A stretch of DNA of 64,000 nt from Marinicella sediminis (GTDB lineage: Bacteria; Pseudomonadota; Gammaproteobacteria; Xanthomonadales; Marinicellaceae), in the NCBI RefSeq assembly GCF_002000055.1, contig NZ_MVBD01000009.1, forward strand, positions 124,001 through 188,000. The letters run 5' to 3'. Below, in pieces: positions 28,801 through 37,492 of the stretch (positions are counted from its first letter, which is position 1; every line of letters starts with the position of its first letter). A program made the position numbers and the translations under genes. Below the pieces are notes generated by a model. It ran no database searches. It saw only the letters and a program-made list of their open reading frames with translations, and was not told the origin of the DNA.

Positions 28801-29357
28801 GGCAGGCTGATTTGGTGTCATTCACCTGGGATGAACAAACCCGCAGTACTCAGTTCGACGTGGTTGGCTCAGTTCATCTTGATTTCAGTACAGCACAACA
28901 AGCGACTTTTTCCTGGGACATCGGTGGACGGACTGGAACGGAAGATTTTCAATACTTTATTTTTGGCGCGCCTGACACAGTGAATCAATGGACCGGCTCT
29001 TATTATGACGCTTCAGACAGTGGTTGGGGCATCACAGTGGGTACCCAAGGCAGTGCCATCGTCTCAATCATTTACTATTTTAATGAAAATGGAGCGCCGG
29101 TCTGGGCGATTGGCGCGGGTCAAAATGATCAGGTAACCAGTTTGGATATGTATACCAACAGGGGTTTTTGCCCTGATTGTGCTTATCAGGAGCCGACATT
29201 TGAACTGGCTGGCGTGCAGGGGTTGGTGTTTTTGAATGAGCGGAACATTCAATTTGATGTGACTTTGCAATCTCCAACTCTACCAATTAACTGGAACACC
29301 ACCAATGCCACGTTGACCCCGTTGTCCAACCCGTTTTTTGATCCTGCACGTCAATGA
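25896..29357 (+). CDS. Exported beta-propeller di-heme cytochrome-like protein
   Basis: The ATG at 25896 places a signal peptide at the N-terminus (hydrophobic core LLIIPGIYLLLLVV, cleavage near AMASEV), giving 1153 residues. Longer in-frame starts only add non-signal sequence. From about 30 to 450 there are YVTN/YncE-type propeller strands (RLAVTHTADNRVQLFDV, NELWVVNHISDSISVVDF). Two c-type heme motifs CASCH lie at about residues 495 and 661, in a region resembling MauG/cytochrome c peroxidase-type di-heme proteins. The last 230 residues hold two W-Y-rich repeats (SGHGMDI, WYTYNDDGTPTWY). It is probably a periplasmic or surface redox protein; the partner is unknown. Confidence 0.8.
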   Translation: MLSNLNLHLLIIPGIYLLLLVVPPQAMASEVAYVNWENHPVHALDISPDKSRLAVTHTADNRVQLFDVSLGYPVRMGHVKVGVDPVSVRFRNNNELWVVNHISDSISVVDFNARRVVKTIPTGDEPFDVVFANERAFVSCSQVNQVWVFNPADPEEAVMIIDVMAEDPRAMTVNTDGSRVYVASFESGNRTTILGGGIDETENTLPSINPVNRQASPYGGQNPPPNDGNQFFPAIDPELPTPPKVSLIVKQQPDGRWLDDNGEDWTHMISGPQAGLSGRVPGWELLDHDISVINTDTFEVSYVSGLMNLGMAIGYNSATAQITLVGTDATNEVRFEPVLKGVFLRVNLGVVDENNPHQPMVVDLNPHLDYQAGTIAQESRDQSLGDPRGVIWQDDGSRGYVSGMGSNNVIVINANGERQGIIEVGEGATGLGLDESQQRLYVWNHFAATLSVIDTSTQQQVSVTDVFNPLPESIKNGRRFLYDTHETSGLGHIACASCHVDGRMDRLAWDLGDPAGEMKSFNQNCQTTVALLNTPGCDDFHPMKGPMMTQTFQDIIGHEPFHWRGDRDGLEEFNAAFIGLNGDDQALNGSQMQQFEDMLDTITFPPNPFRKIDNTLPQSIDLTNHYTSGRFSPAGQPLGTGNPVNGLALYNSGLLDSVFQCASCHTLPTGMAVNGALKPGILNLDVGGSIMPIGPMGENHLGVVSVDGSTQKSIKTPQLRNLYDKVGFETSRAQSLAGFGFLHDGAVDSVARFLSAGAFSVASDQEVADLVALMMAFSGSELNTGFVPLGNTAPVSQDSHAGVGQQYTLTQASQVDARVSELLQVADSGKVDLVARSGHGNDYLYKPSVQQFADSLDNRLSPLGLMALVTNENPITYTLLPSGLGERLAFDRDGDGVYDDQEIIDGSDPTDALSAGIKPTAGLWFNPQRSGHGMDIQMAGNRLFMTWYTYNDDGTPTWYLAANEYSPDWQADLVSFTWDEQTRSTQFDVVGSVHLDFSTAQQATFSWDIGGRTGTEDFQYFIFGAPDTVNQWTGSYYDASDSGWGITVGTQGSAIVSIIYYFNENGAPVWAIGAGQNDQVTSLDMYTNRGFCPDCAYQEPTFELAGVQGLVFLNERNIQFDVTLQSPTLPINWNTTNATLTPLSNPFFDPARQ

Positions 29358-29404
29358 TGACATGAGTTGATCAGTATCTGAGCAGGTAAATCAGACACAA
29401 CGCA

Positions 29405-31222
29405 TTAAAAACTCACCACATTGGTCATTCCTGGTGAGCCTTCCAGGTAGCTTACCTGCCAACTGGCACTTTGTGCTGCACAATCAGTACAGCGGTACAG
29501 GCTTGAATAGGTATGAGTGCGGATGGCAGCAACAGACTGGCCGTTGACTGACACACTGATGACCTTCATGGGCATTTTAAAGCCTGGCAAATTGGTGATC
29601 AACAGGTGCTGACCTCCCTTGAGTTCAACTTTGACTTCAGTGCTTTGCCAGTCAGGGTTCTTTTTGATTCGACGTTGGTAATCATGCTGGTAATTTTCTT
29701 CCCAGGCCATTTGCTGCTCTGATATATCGACCGGCTCATAGAAGGTGGTGTTGCCAATTTGGCTGAGGGCAGAAGCGCTGATGACTTCAGTAAACTGAGG
29801 AGGCACGCCGATCACATGGCGGCTGACTGCTGCCGGGCCATAATACAAGCCTTTTCCACAGATCCCCAGGTGCTCCATGCCACTGTGGGCAAACAACAGG
29901 TTACTGTAAGGGCCGTGTACGGCAAGTGGTTGTTGTGAGCAGGTGTAATTGCCATGGGCCTTGGCCTGGTGGGCCTGGATTTCATAACTGTCAAATGATA
30001 AGGATGCATCAAAAGATTTGGCGTCGTGCAGCACCAAGCTGGGTACTTTTAAGGTGCTGTGGTGTAAATGCAAGGTGGTTTGTAATTGGGTGGTGACAAA
30101 AACCAAAGGCATCACAGCCAGGAATAAACGTGTGATGAATACCGTATGTCCTTGACAGGCAATCAAATACCAACCAATGCCTGTGACCAGGGAAGTGCTC
30201 AAACTGATGATGTAAGTCATGTACCAGGGGGTATTGGCGCGAATGAGCAATAAGCCAATGGCTGATAACAGCATAAACAGCCACACATTCAGGAGCAGTG
30301 TTTTTAGTTGTTGACCAGTGGAGCGCCAAACAAACAAAGGAGCCAGGAAAGCAGTGATTTGCAACAAAAGTTGCAGCCCTGTTAACCCATAAGCCACAGT
30401 GGGGTTAAACATCGCCTTAAACATGGCAAATGGTCCAACCACCCAGATACCTGCCAATAAATCCAGAAAACCACCCATGTTCAAGGCGGGCTTGTATTTA
30501 TCCGCATAAGTCAACAAGCCGGACATCATGGGTTCATTGCTGATCAGGGCGTGAATGATGACCGGTAGAAAGACCAACACCAGGCCCATCAGGAAAGCAC
30601 CGGCACTGACTGCTTTGCGCTCACTGCTGAGCCATTTCTGAAACACAAAAAAGCCAGCCAGGAAAGCCGTAGGATGGGCATGAAAAGCCAAACCGCACAC
30701 AACCCCGGCGAACAACCACCGCATGGGTTTACTTTGGCCATTTAATTGAAGGGACAAATAAATGACCCAAAGTACCATGGGTTCTACCAGATTGGTGTGT
30801 GTGAAGGTAATGCTTTGCATGAGGTTTAAAGCAATCATCATCAACCCAGCCAGTAAACACCAGCCCAACATTCGGTCTGCCACCAACAGACCGATCCGGT
30901 AAACCAGATAAAACTTACTGGCGTTGAGTATGGCGGTGATGATGGCATTGATCAGCCAGCTTTGGCCCACCAGTAGCCCAGGGGAAAGCAGATAAAACCA
31001 CCAGGGTCCTATGTCAAAGCTGAAAGCCATTTGTGGACCCAATAAAGGAAGATGCCCCGTGTTGGCGATCTGCCAGGCCATGAGGAAATCACGTGTGGTG
31101 TCGGTGTTGGCATAACTGAACAAACTGACCGCTGTCAGTAACACTGCGGGAATTAACCACAAACGATCGCTCATCGGCATGTTGGAGGTGGTTGATTGAT
31201 CAGGCGCGGTGCGGGTGTTCAA
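29405..31222 (-). CDS. Polytopic membrane protein, glycosyltransferase family 39-like
   Basis: This 605-residue protein has about ten hydrophobic membrane segments from residue 20 to 350, then a soluble C-terminal domain of about 220 residues. The first periplasmic loop contains the acidic motif DTTRDFLMAWQIANTGHLPL, which resembles the Asp-containing loop of GT39/ArnT/PMT C-type glycosyltransferases that use polyprenyl-phosphate sugars. A TTG start at 31222 has a fair ribosome-binding site (AGGGAA); ATG codons at 31180 and 31174 are alternatives. Donor and acceptor are unknown. It is convergent with the preceding propeller gene. Confidence 0.62.
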   Translation of the reverse strand: MNTRTAPDQSTTSNMPMSDRLWLIPAVLLTAVSLFSYANTDTTRDFLMAWQIANTGHLPLLGPQMAFSFDIGPWWFYLLSPGLLVGQSWLINAIITAILNASKFYLVYRIGLLVADRMLGWCLLAGLMMIALNLMQSITFTHTNLVEPMVLWVIYLSLQLNGQSKPMRWLFAGVVCGLAFHAHPTAFLAGFFVFQKWLSSERKAVSAGAFLMGLVLVFLPVIIHALISNEPMMSGLLTYADKYKPALNMGGFLDLLAGIWVVGPFAMFKAMFNPTVAYGLTGLQLLLQITAFLAPLFVWRSTGQQLKTLLLNVWLFMLLSAIGLLLIRANTPWYMTYIISLSTSLVTGIGWYLIACQGHTVFITRLFLAVMPLVFVTTQLQTTLHLHHSTLKVPSLVLHDAKSFDASLSFDSYEIQAHQAKAHGNYTCSQQPLAVHGPYSNLLFAHSGMEHLGICGKGLYYGPAAVSRHVIGVPPQFTEVISASALSQIGNTTFYEPVDISEQQMAWEENYQHDYQRRIKKNPDWQSTEVKVELKGGQHLLITNLPGFKMPMKVISVSVNGQSVAAIRTHTYSSLYRCTDCAAQSASWQVSYLEGSPGMTNVVSF

Positions 31223-31486
31223 CGTCAGGTTCCCTGTTTGTTAGAAATGGTGTTGGTTAAAGTTTTTGTATTGCAGCTGCTTGGAGCGGCATGATCATTA
31301 AAACCCATGATACGCATAAGTTCAACCACTATACAGGCTGAATCCTCAGTCTGTAAAAGCTGGTGTGAACCAGACTTTCACGCAATACTGCATCGGCATT
31401 GACATGGGCTGTGTTTTAATCCGATTCATCAATACATTATCCACAACATTGCATGGCAATGAATCACAATCCTGAGAGGTATTTTT

Positions 31487-31927
31487 ATGAAACTGTTTAT
31501 TGTAACCAACCTGATGTTGCTCTCCTTGTCCACACAAGCAAAGATTTGCGAGTTATCCATCAACAGCACTGATCAAATGAAATTTGATCAAACAGAACTG
31601 TCTGTTGATGCGGATTGCACAACTGTTAAACTCACCCTTAACCATACCGGTCAATTGGCAAAGAATGTCATGGGGCATAACTGGGTGCTGAGTAAAACAT
31701 CCGATTTTCAAAGTGTTGCTCAGGCTGGAATGACTGCTGGTCTTGATAATCATTATGTTCCTGTGAATGATGATCGAGTGCTGGCATACACCGAAGTCAT
31801 TGGCGGTGGAGAAAGCACCACCATCACCTTTTCAACTGAAGGGCTGAATGCCGGTGAGGAGTACACTTTCTTCTGTTCTTTTCCTGGTCATTGGGCCATC
31901 ATGAAAGGGCAGTTTAACATCAGTTAA
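31487..31927 (+). CDS. azu: Azurin
   Basis: This 146-residue precursor has an 18-residue signal peptide (cleavage STQA/K). All four classical type 1 copper ligands are present: His64 (VMGHNW), Cys130 (TFFCSF), His135 (FPGHWA) and Met139 (AIMKG), equal to mature His46, Cys112, His117 and Met121. The cysteines near residues 21 and 44 match the azurin disulfide. Azurin is a periplasmic electron carrier. It stands alone with a strong terminator behind it. Confidence 0.97.
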   Translation: MKLFIVTNLMLLSLSTQAKICELSINSTDQMKFDQTELSVDADCTTVKLTLNHTGQLAKNVMGHNWVLSKTSDFQSVAQAGMTAGLDNHYVPVNDDRVLAYTEVIGGGESTTITFSTEGLNAGEEYTFFCSFPGHWAIMKGQFNIS

Positions 31928-31981
31928 AGTCCAGGCGTCTGCGCTTCATTCTCACTGAGTGGTGCTCCTGTGAGCATGCAC

Positions 31982-32016
31982 AAAACCCCGGCTCATTACC
32001 GGGGTTTTGATTTTTT
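31982..32016 (+). terminator. Intrinsic terminator after azurin
   Basis: A perfect 10-base stem (AAAACCCCGG / CCGGGGTTTT) with loop CTCATTA is followed by a T-rich tract (GATTTTTT). It lies about 55 bases past the azurin stop and can act in both directions. Confidence 0.9.
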
Positions 32017-32134
32017 CAGGGCCTTGTAATGATCCTTTACAGGTCCATTTTCTTGTTCTATCAGTCCATTCGCCACACCAGTAAACATTGTCGATAGACA
32101 TTAGTATACAAGCGATTGGTACATCCATGACAAT

Positions 32135-33706
32135 TTGACATTTCCGGTGAATGAATCACATAATGAGTCACCTTCAAACAACAATGATATGACGCAGAAC
32201 ACCATTCATTACCTCTCCTGGATTGATGTTGATAATGAGCTTCACAGTGTGCGCTTACTGGCTGGCCAGCGTTATGTGATTGGCCGGTCCGATCAGGCAG
32301 ACGTCGAAGTACTCAACACCAGTGTTTCCAGGCAACATCTGGAGTTGTTCTGGCAACAAGGAGCGTTGTTGATTCGTGATTTGCGCTCGAGCTATGGAAC
32401 CTGGGCTGATAATCAGCGCGTTGAACGAGATGACACCCCAATATTGCATGCCGACACTGAGTTAAAGTTGGGTAACCTCAGTATGTGGTATGAACGACGG
32501 CTGGACAATGAATCACAAGAAATGTTTCAAACTTGTTTTCATCCGCCTACCAAGGATGATGAGGTCGAGTTATCATCAGAATTCAATGACTTCCGCCGTA
32601 AACTTTTGTTTTTGCTTCAAGACAATTTTGGTGACAACACCCTGAATATTAAATTGATCCGAAAAATTGATGATGAATTGCACGAATTGATCAATGCCCA
32701 GGAGCTCAGGCTCAAAGAACAGCGCATTTTAAATTCAATCAGTCATATTCTTAATCGCAGTCTGACCCTCAAAGAACTGCTGAAAACCTCACTGAATCTG
32801 GTCAGTAAAGTGCTCAATGCGGAGCGTGGTTTTGTGGTGGTTAAAGATCCTGGTAATGAACTGATGGAGATTCCGGCTGTGCGTCATTTTGAGGATTTCG
32901 AGTGGCACTCACAACCGGCTGAACCCAGAGCCTTCAGCCAGAAACTGGTACAAAAATGTTTCCGGCAAAACAAAATTCTGATCATTGGAGACAGCATGCT
33001 GAATGACAGCATGGACGATCTGGCGCCAACCGAAGATGGTGGTGGGCGAAGTGTGGTGGTGATTCCATTGGTACAGGATACCCAGGTAATTGGTGTGATT
33101 TATCTGGACAACCAGCAACAGGCACATAATTTCAATCCACAACAAATACCATTCCTGACCACATTTGCGGCACACACCAGCATCGCTTTGCACAACAGCT
33201 TGTTGTACAAACGGGCCATCACAGACGACCTGACTCAGCTTTTTACCCGACAACACATTGATGAGGCGTTGGCTCTTGAAATGCAGCGCGCCATTCGTTA
33301 TGAACATGATTTGTCACTGTTGATCCTTGACCTGGATCACTTCAAGTCCATCAATGACAGTCATGGGCATACCACTGGTGACCAGGTGCTGAAGGCTTTT
33401 TCTGAGATCATCAGAGCGCACATCCGCGAGTGTGACATGGCCGGGCGATTTGGTGGAGAAGAGTTCATCGTGATTCTCGCAGAGACTGACATCAAAGGAG
33501 CATTCATCCTGGCTGAACGCATCAGACACGCCACCGAGCAGTTGCGCATCGATAAATCTGGAGAATCGATCAGCTTAACGGTCAGTATTGGTGCCGCCAG
33601 TGCACATGTCAGCCAGGACAATAACACTGTGTTGTTTATTGAAGCGGCAGACAAGGCGCTTTATCAGGCCAAAGAACAAGGCAGGAATCAAACGGTGTGT
33701 GCCTGA
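32135..33706 (+). CDS. FHA-GAF-GGDEF diguanylate cyclase
   Basis: The product has up to 523 residues. The N-terminal FHA domain (about 25-125) has the phosphothreonine-binding pattern YVIGRSDQADVEVLNTSVSR followed by HLELFW. A GAF-like sensor follows (about 200-345), then a GGDEF domain with the active-site signature GRFGGEEF and an intact inhibitory site RECD five residues before GGEEF. The enzyme should make cyclic di-GMP and be product-inhibited. The start is uncertain: TTG 32135, GTG 32147 or ATG 32189 all keep the FHA domain and none has a convincing ribosome-binding site. The next gene encodes a Ser/Thr kinase, a natural source of the phosphothreonine ligand. Confidence 0.93.
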   Translation: MTFPVNESHNESPSNNNDMTQNTIHYLSWIDVDNELHSVRLLAGQRYVIGRSDQADVEVLNTSVSRQHLELFWQQGALLIRDLRSSYGTWADNQRVERDDTPILHADTELKLGNLSMWYERRLDNESQEMFQTCFHPPTKDDEVELSSEFNDFRRKLLFLLQDNFGDNTLNIKLIRKIDDELHELINAQELRLKEQRILNSISHILNRSLTLKELLKTSLNLVSKVLNAERGFVVVKDPGNELMEIPAVRHFEDFEWHSQPAEPRAFSQKLVQKCFRQNKILIIGDSMLNDSMDDLAPTEDGGGRSVVVIPLVQDTQVIGVIYLDNQQQAHNFNPQQIPFLTTFAAHTSIALHNSLLYKRAITDDLTQLFTRQHIDEALALEMQRAIRYEHDLSLLILDLDHFKSINDSHGHTTGDQVLKAFSEIIRAHIRECDMAGRFGGEEFIVILAETDIKGAFILAERIRHATEQLRIDKSGESISLTVSIGAASAHVSQDNNTVLFIEAADKALYQAKEQGRNQTVCA

Positions 33707-33820
33707 AGTTAGCTGATAATTCACTTCAATGAAATGACCCAGTTGATTGATTTGACGTAGGTATTTTTAAATTCTATAATTAATTTCTTAGTGGCTGACT
33801 GATGAAAGAACGGGAATCGC

Positions 33821-36676
33821 ATGACCGATAACAAATGGACAGTTTGTCCGCAGTGTCTGCATCAGAATCCACCTCAAAACGCGCAGTGTGCTTTGTGCGA
33901 TTATCCACTGAATGGTTGTGGCTCGACCGATGTGAATTGGGCAGCCATCACCACCGTCCAGGGAAATCCAAATCAAATCCAGCACCCATCAGATGCAGCT
34001 GACACTGACCCAGATCGAACCATGGCACCAAAATCCACAGCATCTGACCCTGATCAGACCCTGGCACCTGGAAAGTCAACGATCAATCAACAACCATTGG
34101 GTGAACAGCACACCTTTCATCTGGCCGGTGACCTGGCTCATTTCGAAGTGTTGGAAATTCTTGGCCAGGGTGGTATGGGCGCGGTATACCATGCCAGAGA
34201 CAAAACCCTGCACCGCGATGTGGCCCTTAAAATGCTTCGCCCGTTCGCCGCTTCTCAACTGCTGAATGATGATGCTTTGCTGGAAGAAGCCCGTATGGCC
34301 AGTAAACTCAATCATCCCAACATCGTAACAATTTATGACATAGCGAGGGCTGAAAACAGCAATTACATCGTGATGGAGTGGGTTGACGGTCAAGCACTCA
34401 GTGAACTGATTCCTGATAATGGTTTTGAGTTGAGTGAAGCCATTGGTATGGTCTGTCAGATTGCAGACGGGCTGGTTGCCGCACATCAAAAATACATCAT
34501 TCATCGTGACATCAAACCACAAAACATCATGCTAACTCATGATGGCACCATCAAAATTCTGGATTTTGGTATCGCCGGGCTCATCAGCCAGCTGCCAGAC
34601 CGGTCACCAACTCCCCACCATCCCGATACCACCACACCAGCGGCAGGTACCCCGGCTTACATGTCACCTGAACAAGCCCAGAATCTCAACCTGGATCAAC
34701 GTTCAGATGTTTTTTCGCTGGGCACATTGCTGTACCAGATGCTGACTGGCAAACAGCCATTCAAGGGCGCTGATGTCAAAGAAGTCAGGGAAGCCATCTG
34801 CAGTGGTGATCATCAGCCAGTGACCACACACATTCCAGACTTGCCGGTTGATGTGGTGCACCTTTTGCAGCGCATGATGGCCACCAAAAAAGACCAGCGC
34901 TGGCAGAATTCTGCCGATCTGGCAGTCGAATTGCATCGCCTGCATGATGAGCTGACTCTTCAAAAAAACTGGTGGCAACGTCGTCATTGGTTCAGTCAGG
35001 TCGCCATTTTGATTCCCTTTGTCCTGGCCATGGGATGGACAGTCAAAGAATGGGTCTTTCCGGCAACCACTCAGCAATTGATACAGCGGCAATTACAGGA
35101 GGCAAGCAAGGTCGCTATTCTGCCATTCATCAACATCAGTGGAGATCCTTTGATTCAGCTTTTTGGAGATGGTTTGGCGGTGAATCTGGGCACTGATTTG
35201 GCCACAGTCGCCAGTGAGCTGGGTAATACCTGGGTGGTGCCAGCCACAGAAATCAGTCGGATGAAGGAAACCACTCCCAAAGCCGTTGCCGATAAGTACG
35301 GCGTTGAGCTGATCCTGACTGGTAGCATGCAACACCTGGGTTCAACCCGGTTGATTGTGCTCAACTTATTAGATGCCCAAAGTGGTCAGCAATTGAAAAC
35401 CTCGGAAGTCGAAGTCAGTGCCAATGAACTGTTTACCGGCCATGCCAAAGTCAGGGAACAGGCATTGGCATTGCTGGATTGGCAGGTTGCAGATCACTTG
35501 ATTGACTCTTTGAATGCCGATAAACCGCAGCTGGATGGGGCTTACAAAGCGTATGTGGAGGGCAGGGGATACTTATACCGTTATGATCAGACGGATAACC
35601 AGGTAAAAGCGCTTGAGGCCTTTCAACAGGCCATTGAGCTGGAACCTGATTACGCGCGGGCTTATGAAGGGCTGGCTGAAGCCCAACTGGTTCAATACAC
35701 CGTCAGCCGTGATGAACAGTGGCTCACAGCCATGCAAAATACCATCGGTAAACTGGAAGCGATCAGTGGCCCTGATGCCAGCACCCATTATCTGTCGGCA
35801 GAAGCAGCGATGAAACACGGCCGCTATCAACAGGCTGCTGATTTATACCAACTGGCCATCGAACAAAACGATCGGCTGATCCGGGCACACATGGGCCTGG
35901 CCAGTGCGCTGGACAAGCTTGGTCGTCCGGTGGATGCTGAGCGTATTTATGAGCAATTAAGACGAATGGCGCCAAATAACTGGCGGGTGATTTCGAAAAC
36001 CGGGATATTTCATTCACAGAATGGTGAATATGAAAAAGCCCTCAGTGCATTTCTTAAACTGACTGAAATCAGTCCCAACAATCATTACGGTTATCGAAAT
36101 GCCGCAGGGGTTTATTATGTGATGGGCGACATTGAGAATGCGATCAGGTATACCCGTTTGGCCATTGATCAAAGGCCTTCTGATGTGGCATATTCAAACT
36201 TGGGTACCATGTTGTTTTACATCAAAAACTACAATGAAGCTGTAGAAGCTTATCAAAAGGCAGTGGCGTTACGGGACAATCAATATTTATTGTGGGGCAA
36301 CTTAGCTGATGCCTATAAGCTCAGTGGTAATGAAGACAAAAATCCAGCTTATCAACGCGCAGCTGAGCTGGCGCAGAGTGAATTGAAAACCAATCCGAAA
36401 GACTCAATGGCAAGGGTTCACCTTGCTTATTATTTAGCTAATTTGTCCCGGTTGGATGAAGCCATGGCGTATGTCAATGACATCAGTGAGGGTCACACGG
36501 GACTGGAGCACTTTGTGGCAGCGACAACCCATGACTTAATCGGTAATCTGCGTTTAACTCAACATCATCTCATCAAGGCCATTGAAAAAAAATATCCGCT
36601 TGAAGAAATTACACAGTCACCTTTGCTCAGCCAGATTCGTCAAAGTGCAGAGTGGGATCAAGTTGTCAGCAAATAA
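33821..36676 (+). CDS. Membrane Ser/Thr protein kinase with zinc ribbon, TolB-like and TPR domains
   Basis: This 951-residue protein starts with a zinc-ribbon-like CPQC...CALC pair (residues about 7-30). The protein kinase domain spans about 105-380, with the glycine loop LGQGGMGAVY (about 114), catalytic HRDIKPQN (about 228), DFGIAG (about 248) and GTPAYMSPEQ. A membrane helix lies near 391-412. A TolB/FlgO-like domain follows (KVAILPFINISGDP, residues about 430-580), and TPR repeats fill the rest. All catalytic residues are intact. It is a Hanks-type kinase anchored in the inner membrane with a periplasmic sensory half. The FHA-GGDEF gene upstream suggests a phosphosignalling pair. The terminator hairpin begins at the stop codon. 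Confidence 0.93.
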   Translation: MTDNKWTVCPQCLHQNPPQNAQCALCDYPLNGCGSTDVNWAAITTVQGNPNQIQHPSDAADTDPDRTMAPKSTASDPDQTLAPGKSTINQQPLGEQHTFHLAGDLAHFEVLEILGQGGMGAVYHARDKTLHRDVALKMLRPFAASQLLNDDALLEEARMASKLNHPNIVTIYDIARAENSNYIVMEWVDGQALSELIPDNGFELSEAIGMVCQIADGLVAAHQKYIIHRDIKPQNIMLTHDGTIKILDFGIAGLISQLPDRSPTPHHPDTTTPAAGTPAYMSPEQAQNLNLDQRSDVFSLGTLLYQMLTGKQPFKGADVKEVREAICSGDHQPVTTHIPDLPVDVVHLLQRMMATKKDQRWQNSADLAVELHRLHDELTLQKNWWQRRHWFSQVAILIPFVLAMGWTVKEWVFPATTQQLIQRQLQEASKVAILPFINISGDPLIQLFGDGLAVNLGTDLATVASELGNTWVVPATEISRMKETTPKAVADKYGVELILTGSMQHLGSTRLIVLNLLDAQSGQQLKTSEVEVSANELFTGHAKVREQALALLDWQVADHLIDSLNADKPQLDGAYKAYVEGRGYLYRYDQTDNQVKALEAFQQAIELEPDYARAYEGLAEAQLVQYTVSRDEQWLTAMQNTIGKLEAISGPDASTHYLSAEAAMKHGRYQQAADLYQLAIEQNDRLIRAHMGLASALDKLGRPVDAERIYEQLRRMAPNNWRVISKTGIFHSQNGEYEKALSAFLKLTEISPNNHYGYRNAAGVYYVMGDIENAIRYTRLAIDQRPSDVAYSNLGTMLFYIKNYNEAVEAYQKAVALRDNQYLLWGNLADAYKLSGNEDKNPAYQRAAELAQSELKTNPKDSMARVHLAYYLANLSRLDEAMAYVNDISEGHTGLEHFVAATTHDLIGNLRLTQHHLIKAIEKKYPLEEITQSPLLSQIRQSAEWDQVVSK

Positions 36677-36704
36677 AAAGCCACAACAGTTTGTTGTGAC
36701 TTTT
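36675..36704 (+). terminator. Bidirectional terminator after the kinase gene
   Basis: A stem (CACAACA / TGTTGTG plus flanking AAAAG / CTTTT with one mismatch) starts directly at the kinase stop. On the minus strand it is followed by TTTTTATTT, so it also ends the convergent small gene at 36725. Confidence 0.8.
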
Positions 36705-36724
36705 CATGGATTTGTTGCTGCCGG

Positions 36725-37123
36725 TCAATCCGGGTCATCTGTGATGATGATGGTGGGATCCCATCTGGCTGTACAGGCACTTCCCATCGTGTTGGTGAAG
36801 TTGGCTTCAAAGAACACATCCTTGCCTTCTTTATCAATTACCTGAGCCACAAACGCCAGTTGATTCGGGTTGCCGTCATTCAGGAACTGAAGGTCGGTAT
36901 CGGTGAAACCATGCAGCCCTTCTATGCTACATTGATCACCATCCTTGGCATATAAGGTCAGGGTATATTGCTGTCCCTGAATCAGGTTCAGCGTGGCGCC
37001 ATCAACCCCTTCGCCCTGATAGGTAACATACCCTTCGCAGCGGGTGTAATAATCGTTGCTGTCATGTGGGACATTGGCAACGATGCCATCGAAATCAACA
37101 ATCACATCAATATTGGTTGTCAT
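36725..37123 (-). CDS. Small orphan protein, possible AidA/PixA-like beta protein
   Basis: This 132-residue acidic protein has no signal peptide and a good ribosome-binding site (AGAGGAAGC). The start MTTNIDVIVDFDGIVANV and regularly spaced hydrophobic strands are reminiscent of the AidA/PixA inclusion-body family, but the similarity I see is weak and I do not claim the function. It has three cysteines. It stands alone, convergent with the kinase, with a long non-coding region upstream. The N-terminal phrase resembles that of the large protein at 38309 (MTINVLIIIDG), which may be chance. Confidence 0.6.
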   Translation of the reverse strand: MTTNIDVIVDFDGIVANVPHDSNDYYTRCEGYVTYQGEGVDGATLNLIQGQQYTLTLYAKDGDQCSIEGLHGFTDTDLQFLNDGNPNQLAFVAQVIDKEGKDVFFEANFTNTMGSACTARWDPTIIITDDPD

Positions 37124-37492
37124 TTAGCTTCCTCTTGGTTGGTTATGAAACAGCGCATCTGGGACGCGCACAAGTAACGAATGCTCAATTTGAAACCCGG
37201 GTTTTGTTACGGACTCAACACACACATTGTCAGGTTCATCATAAATGAACTGGGCGTAATGTCAAAACACAATGTCTTTTCAGCCGCCTTAATTCATGGC
37301 CACCATATTCACGAGGATTGTCGTTATCAGCCCTGGGGGCGTTAAGACCACTGTGGAGCATCTCATTTCAACAAGACTTCAATGAAAATCATTCAGATGA
37401 CTGACACATTTTTTAACTTTCTCTTTTCATACTCTATTTGATTATATTTATGTCATCATTTTCACATGGTTGTCAGAGAAAAGTTGTCTTAA
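37124..37492. other. Non-coding region before surface-protein relic
   Basis: No supported gene. It carries the ribosome-binding site and presumably the promoter of the minus-strand gene ending at 37123, plus AT-rich sequence near 37400-37470. An 18-base element at 37224-37241 is nearly identical to 38045-38062. Confidence 0.5.

Noticed and set aside
36725-37123. Firm call as AidA/PixA inclusion-body protein
   Set aside because: Only the N-terminal strand pattern is reminiscent; too little to assign the family without a profile search.
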